A stretch of 64,000 nucleotides of DNA from Pseudomonas hygromyciniae (GTDB lineage Bacteria; Pseudomonadota; Gammaproteobacteria; Pseudomonadales; Pseudomonadaceae). Location: NCBI RefSeq assembly GCF_016925675.1, contig NZ_CP070506.1:2354501-2418500 (forward strand), read 5' to 3'. Positions 62,430-64,000 of the stretch are shown here, in pieces. The notes under the pieces are model-generated. The model had not been told where the DNA came from and did no database searches. It saw nothing but the letters and a program-made list of their open reading frames with translations. Position 1 is the first letter of the stretch. Each line of letters opens with the position of its first letter. Both the position numbers and the translations under genes were made by a program.

Positions 62430-62924
62430 ATGCAAACACCTGCCAAGTTCACTACGCATATCGTGCTCGCCGCACTGGGCCTTATCGCCTATCACCAGGC
62501 CCAGGCCGCACGTATCGAGCCCGCCGGCAGTGCCTTCACAGCTCAGGGCCCCATCAGCTTTTCCAAGGGCGCGCTGATCAGCGCCGATTGCACCATCAAA
62601 GTGGCCGGCAAGGTTGCGGCCGATGGTTCGCAAGTCAATGTCGACAAGGTCGAGTTCGACGGCGGCCTCAAATGCAGCCGTGTCGAAGCCATCAACTTGC
62701 CATGGATCCTGGTGGCCAAGGACACCACCAGCGGCTCTATGTCGAAGATCAGCGTCGACGTGCACGCCTTTGGCCTGGGCGGCAAGTGCGGCCCATCCAC
62801 CGCCGAAGGCACCTGGGATAACGCCACCGGCAAGTTGGAGGCGGCCAATGTGCCGATTGGCGAAGACTGCAAGATCAAGAGTGTGTCGATCAAGATGCCG
62901 CCGACTTTCAAAGTCGTCGAGTAA
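62430..62924 (+). CDS. PraA/PraB-like secreted protein
   Basis: The 164-aa protein has a signal peptide (IVLAALGLIAYHQAQA) then ARIEPAGSAFTAQGPISFSKG, the same plan as the next gene: N-terminal AxxIxPxG, central Cys pairs (SADCTIKV, LKCSRVE, GGKCGPS, GEDCKIKS) and a closing KxVSIKMPP strand. Related proteins in Pseudomonas are annotated as activators of alkane oxidation, thought to help with hydrocarbon emulsification. RBS AAGGGAAGG precedes the ATG. Confidence 0.75.
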   Translation: MQTPAKFTTHIVLAALGLIAYHQAQAARIEPAGSAFTAQGPISFSKGALISADCTIKVAGKVAADGSQVNVDKVEFDGGLKCSRVEAINLPWILVAKDTTSGSMSKISVDVHAFGLGGKCGPSTAEGTWDNATGKLEAANVPIGEDCKIKSVSIKMPPTFKVVE

Positions 62925-63053
62925 TCACCCGAAGTTGTAGCGGTAATTGCATTGAAATTTGGCTGGAAAGGGAAGTTCTGCTGTTTCTCCGTGACCTCTC
63001 GATCATGGCCATTACCCCGGCGAAATGACTCGCCATACATGTGAGGAAAAATA

Positions 63054-63563
63054 ATGAAAAGTTTCAAAACCCTCGTTTGTGTAAGTTCATTTGCTCTGTG
63101 CTTTGGCGCGGCTTCGATGGCCAGTGCGGCGTCGATTACCCCAAATGGCGCGTTTACCACTGACCCAGGCACCATTGTTGTCACGTCGCCGTCTTCCGGT
63201 GGGGCTCCAATCACTTGTGGCATTACGTTCGGCGGTACTGTTACCGCAGGCGTCGCGACTATTACTGCAGCAAGTCTGACCGGGGGTGGGCTGTGCGCAT
63301 TGCCTACCTTGAAAAATATCCCATCTCCGGGGTGGAAGTTGACGGCTACCGGTTTTACGCCAAGTACTGGTGCGGGCACAGGCATTGTTGAGCGAGTAGG
63401 TTGGACTGTTGTGTTCCCACCGTCTAACTGCGGCGCAGGCACTATCAACGTCGCCTGGGACCAGGCAACGCAGATGCTGACCGCCGCCAATCAGCCGCTC
63501 TCCGGCAACTGCTCCGTGCAGTCTTTGAAAGTTAAAGCACCGACTCTGACCCTGGCTCCTTAA
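63054..63563 (+). CDS. praB: PraB-like alkane oxidation activator
   Basis: The 169-aa protein has a signal peptide (FALCFGAASMASA), a Thr/Ser/Gly-rich body (ITPNGAFTTDPGTIVVTSPS), a four-Cys pattern (ITCGITF, GLCALP, PSNCGAGT, GNCSVQS) and a closing LKVKAPTLTL strand. It matches the PraB type (alkane oxidation protein activator) by my recall of that family. GAGGAAAAATA precedes the ATG. It lies between the PraA-like gene and a FadL-type porin. Confidence 0.78.
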   Translation: MKSFKTLVCVSSFALCFGAASMASAASITPNGAFTTDPGTIVVTSPSSGGAPITCGITFGGTVTAGVATITAASLTGGGLCALPTLKNIPSPGWKLTATGFTPSTGAGTGIVERVGWTVVFPPSNCGAGTINVAWDQATQMLTAANQPLSGNCSVQSLKVKAPTLTLAP

Positions 63564-63607
63564 ACCATCGCACTTATTAGTGCAAAGGGCTGATCACCCC
63601 TGAAAGA

Positions 63608-63631
63608 CAGGTGCCTCTAGTGAGGCACCTG
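63608..63631 (+). terminator. Hairpin after praB-like gene
   Basis: CAGGTGCCTC (63608-63617) pairs perfectly with GAGGCACCTG (63622-63631) across TAGT. A T run is lacking, so it may terminate, attenuate or stabilise the transcript between praB and the porin gene. Confidence 0.6.
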
Positions 63632-63691
63632 TTGAGGCAACCCGGATCGGTAAGGCCGACTCTGGTAGATAAAAATAAAAAGGAGTGGAGC

Positions 63692-64000
63692 ATGAATAAC
63701 AAGAAACAGCAGGCTCAGGCGTTACTTGGTCTGGCATTGTTGGGGGGGCTAATGGCTGTGGCCGGTCCGGTTCAGGCGGGCGGTTTCATGACTCCGACCT
63801 CGAACACGGCGGGTTGGGGCCGGGCGTTTGGTGGTGGTTCGATGTTCAAGAACGATCCGTCAGCGGCCTACAACAACCCTGCTGCAATGGCCTTCATTGA
63901 CAAAACCATTTCGCAGTTCACCCTCAACTTCGCCAATATCGACATCAAGTACAAAGGGTCGGCCTACGACTATTCTGGCCGTCCAATGTCCGAAACTACC
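63692..64000 (+). CDS. FadL/OmpP1-family outer-membrane transporter (5' part)
   Basis: ATG 63692 follows AAAGGAGTGGAGC. The first 103 residues show a signal peptide (LLGLALLGGLMAVAGPVQA) and the FadL N-terminus: GGFMTPTSNTAGWGRAFGGG, then FKNDPSAAYNNPAAMAF, the typical lumen-plug NPA segment. The gene runs off the window. FadL-type channels carry fatty acids or hydrocarbons through the outer membrane, which fits alkB and the PraB-like proteins upstream. Confidence 0.9.
   Translation, partial: MNNKKQQAQALLGLALLGGLMAVAGPVQAGGFMTPTSNTAGWGRAFGGGSMFKNDPSAAYNNPAAMAFIDKTISQFTLNFANIDIKYKGSAYDYSGRPMSETT

Overview
The window is a piece of a high-GC gammaproteobacterial chromosome, almost certainly a Pseudomonas of the fluorescens group. 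The evidence is the dense intergenic REP/REPIN palindromes (TGTGGGAGCGGGCTTGC type), ANR boxes, a FecI/FecR/TonB-receptor signalling unit, the nspC plus carboxynorspermidine dehydrogenase pair, and an alkB/PraB/FadL-type hydrocarbon locus. No rRNA, tRNA, CRISPR array, insertion sequence or prophage was seen.

Layout. 1-5.9 kb: a leftward operon for a tyrosinase, a large unknown protein and a secreted protein that reaches the window edge inside a CxxC pair (probable cytochrome c), with a divergent Lrp-type regulator. 6-7.9 kb: a small hypothetical, a DCC thiol protein and a LysR regulator. 8.1-14.7 kb: a complete branched-chain-amino-acid-type ABC importer (livH-M-G-F-K-like) running into an ATC-hydrolase-like gene and an N-carbamoyl-amino-acid hydrolase, plausibly an import and ring-opening route of the thiazoline-to-cysteine type. 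15-19 kb: an MFS transporter/amidase operon facing a LacI regulator across two matching operators. 19-22.5 kb: AraC regulator, BASS transporter, SotB-like exporter. 22.7-26.7 kb: TonB siderophore receptor with FecR (frameshifted) and FecI. 27-30 kb: an orphan, comparatively AT-rich A-T-R (adenylation, carrier, reductase) megaenzyme. 30-32.4 kb: norspermidine-type polyamine genes. 32.6-36 kb: a DUF4238-like protein and metE, then a tandem REP array. 36.3-40 kb: miscellaneous metabolism (DUF1624, DUF924, YfcF glutathione transferase, creatininase family). 40-42.3 kb: two divergent L,D-transpeptidases. 42.4-46.7 kb: a pilin-like protein, an RsbQ-like hydrolase coupled to a PAS histidine kinase, a TPM-domain membrane protein and an acetyltransferase. 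47-49.3 kb: a LuxR response regulator and a hybrid kinase, divergent. 49.3-51.3 kb: small genes and another REP array. 51.3-55.9 kb: copper delivery (PCuAC, SCO), a CopD-like membrane protein, and hemN preceded by a HemN-like paralogue without the radical-SAM cysteines, with ANR boxes. 56-64 kb: a hydrocarbon-oxidation region with a Baeyer-Villiger-type monooxygenase, SDR and PF10118 protein on one strand and an alpha/beta hydrolase, alkB, two PraA/PraB-like secreted proteins and a FadL-type porin (cut by the window end) on the other.

Two cross-cutting points. First, four genes (fecR, the TPM gene, the DHCW cupin and the hemN-like paralogue) are broken by five one-base indels, all in short mononucleotide runs; this may be sequencing error or real decay, and these genes should be read with that in mind. 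Second, the intergenic repeats come in three classes: REP pairs, tandem REP arrays with a period near 136-137 bp, and about 135-210 bp long palindromes sometimes nested within a REP pair. In two places a repeat supplies the 3' end of a gene.
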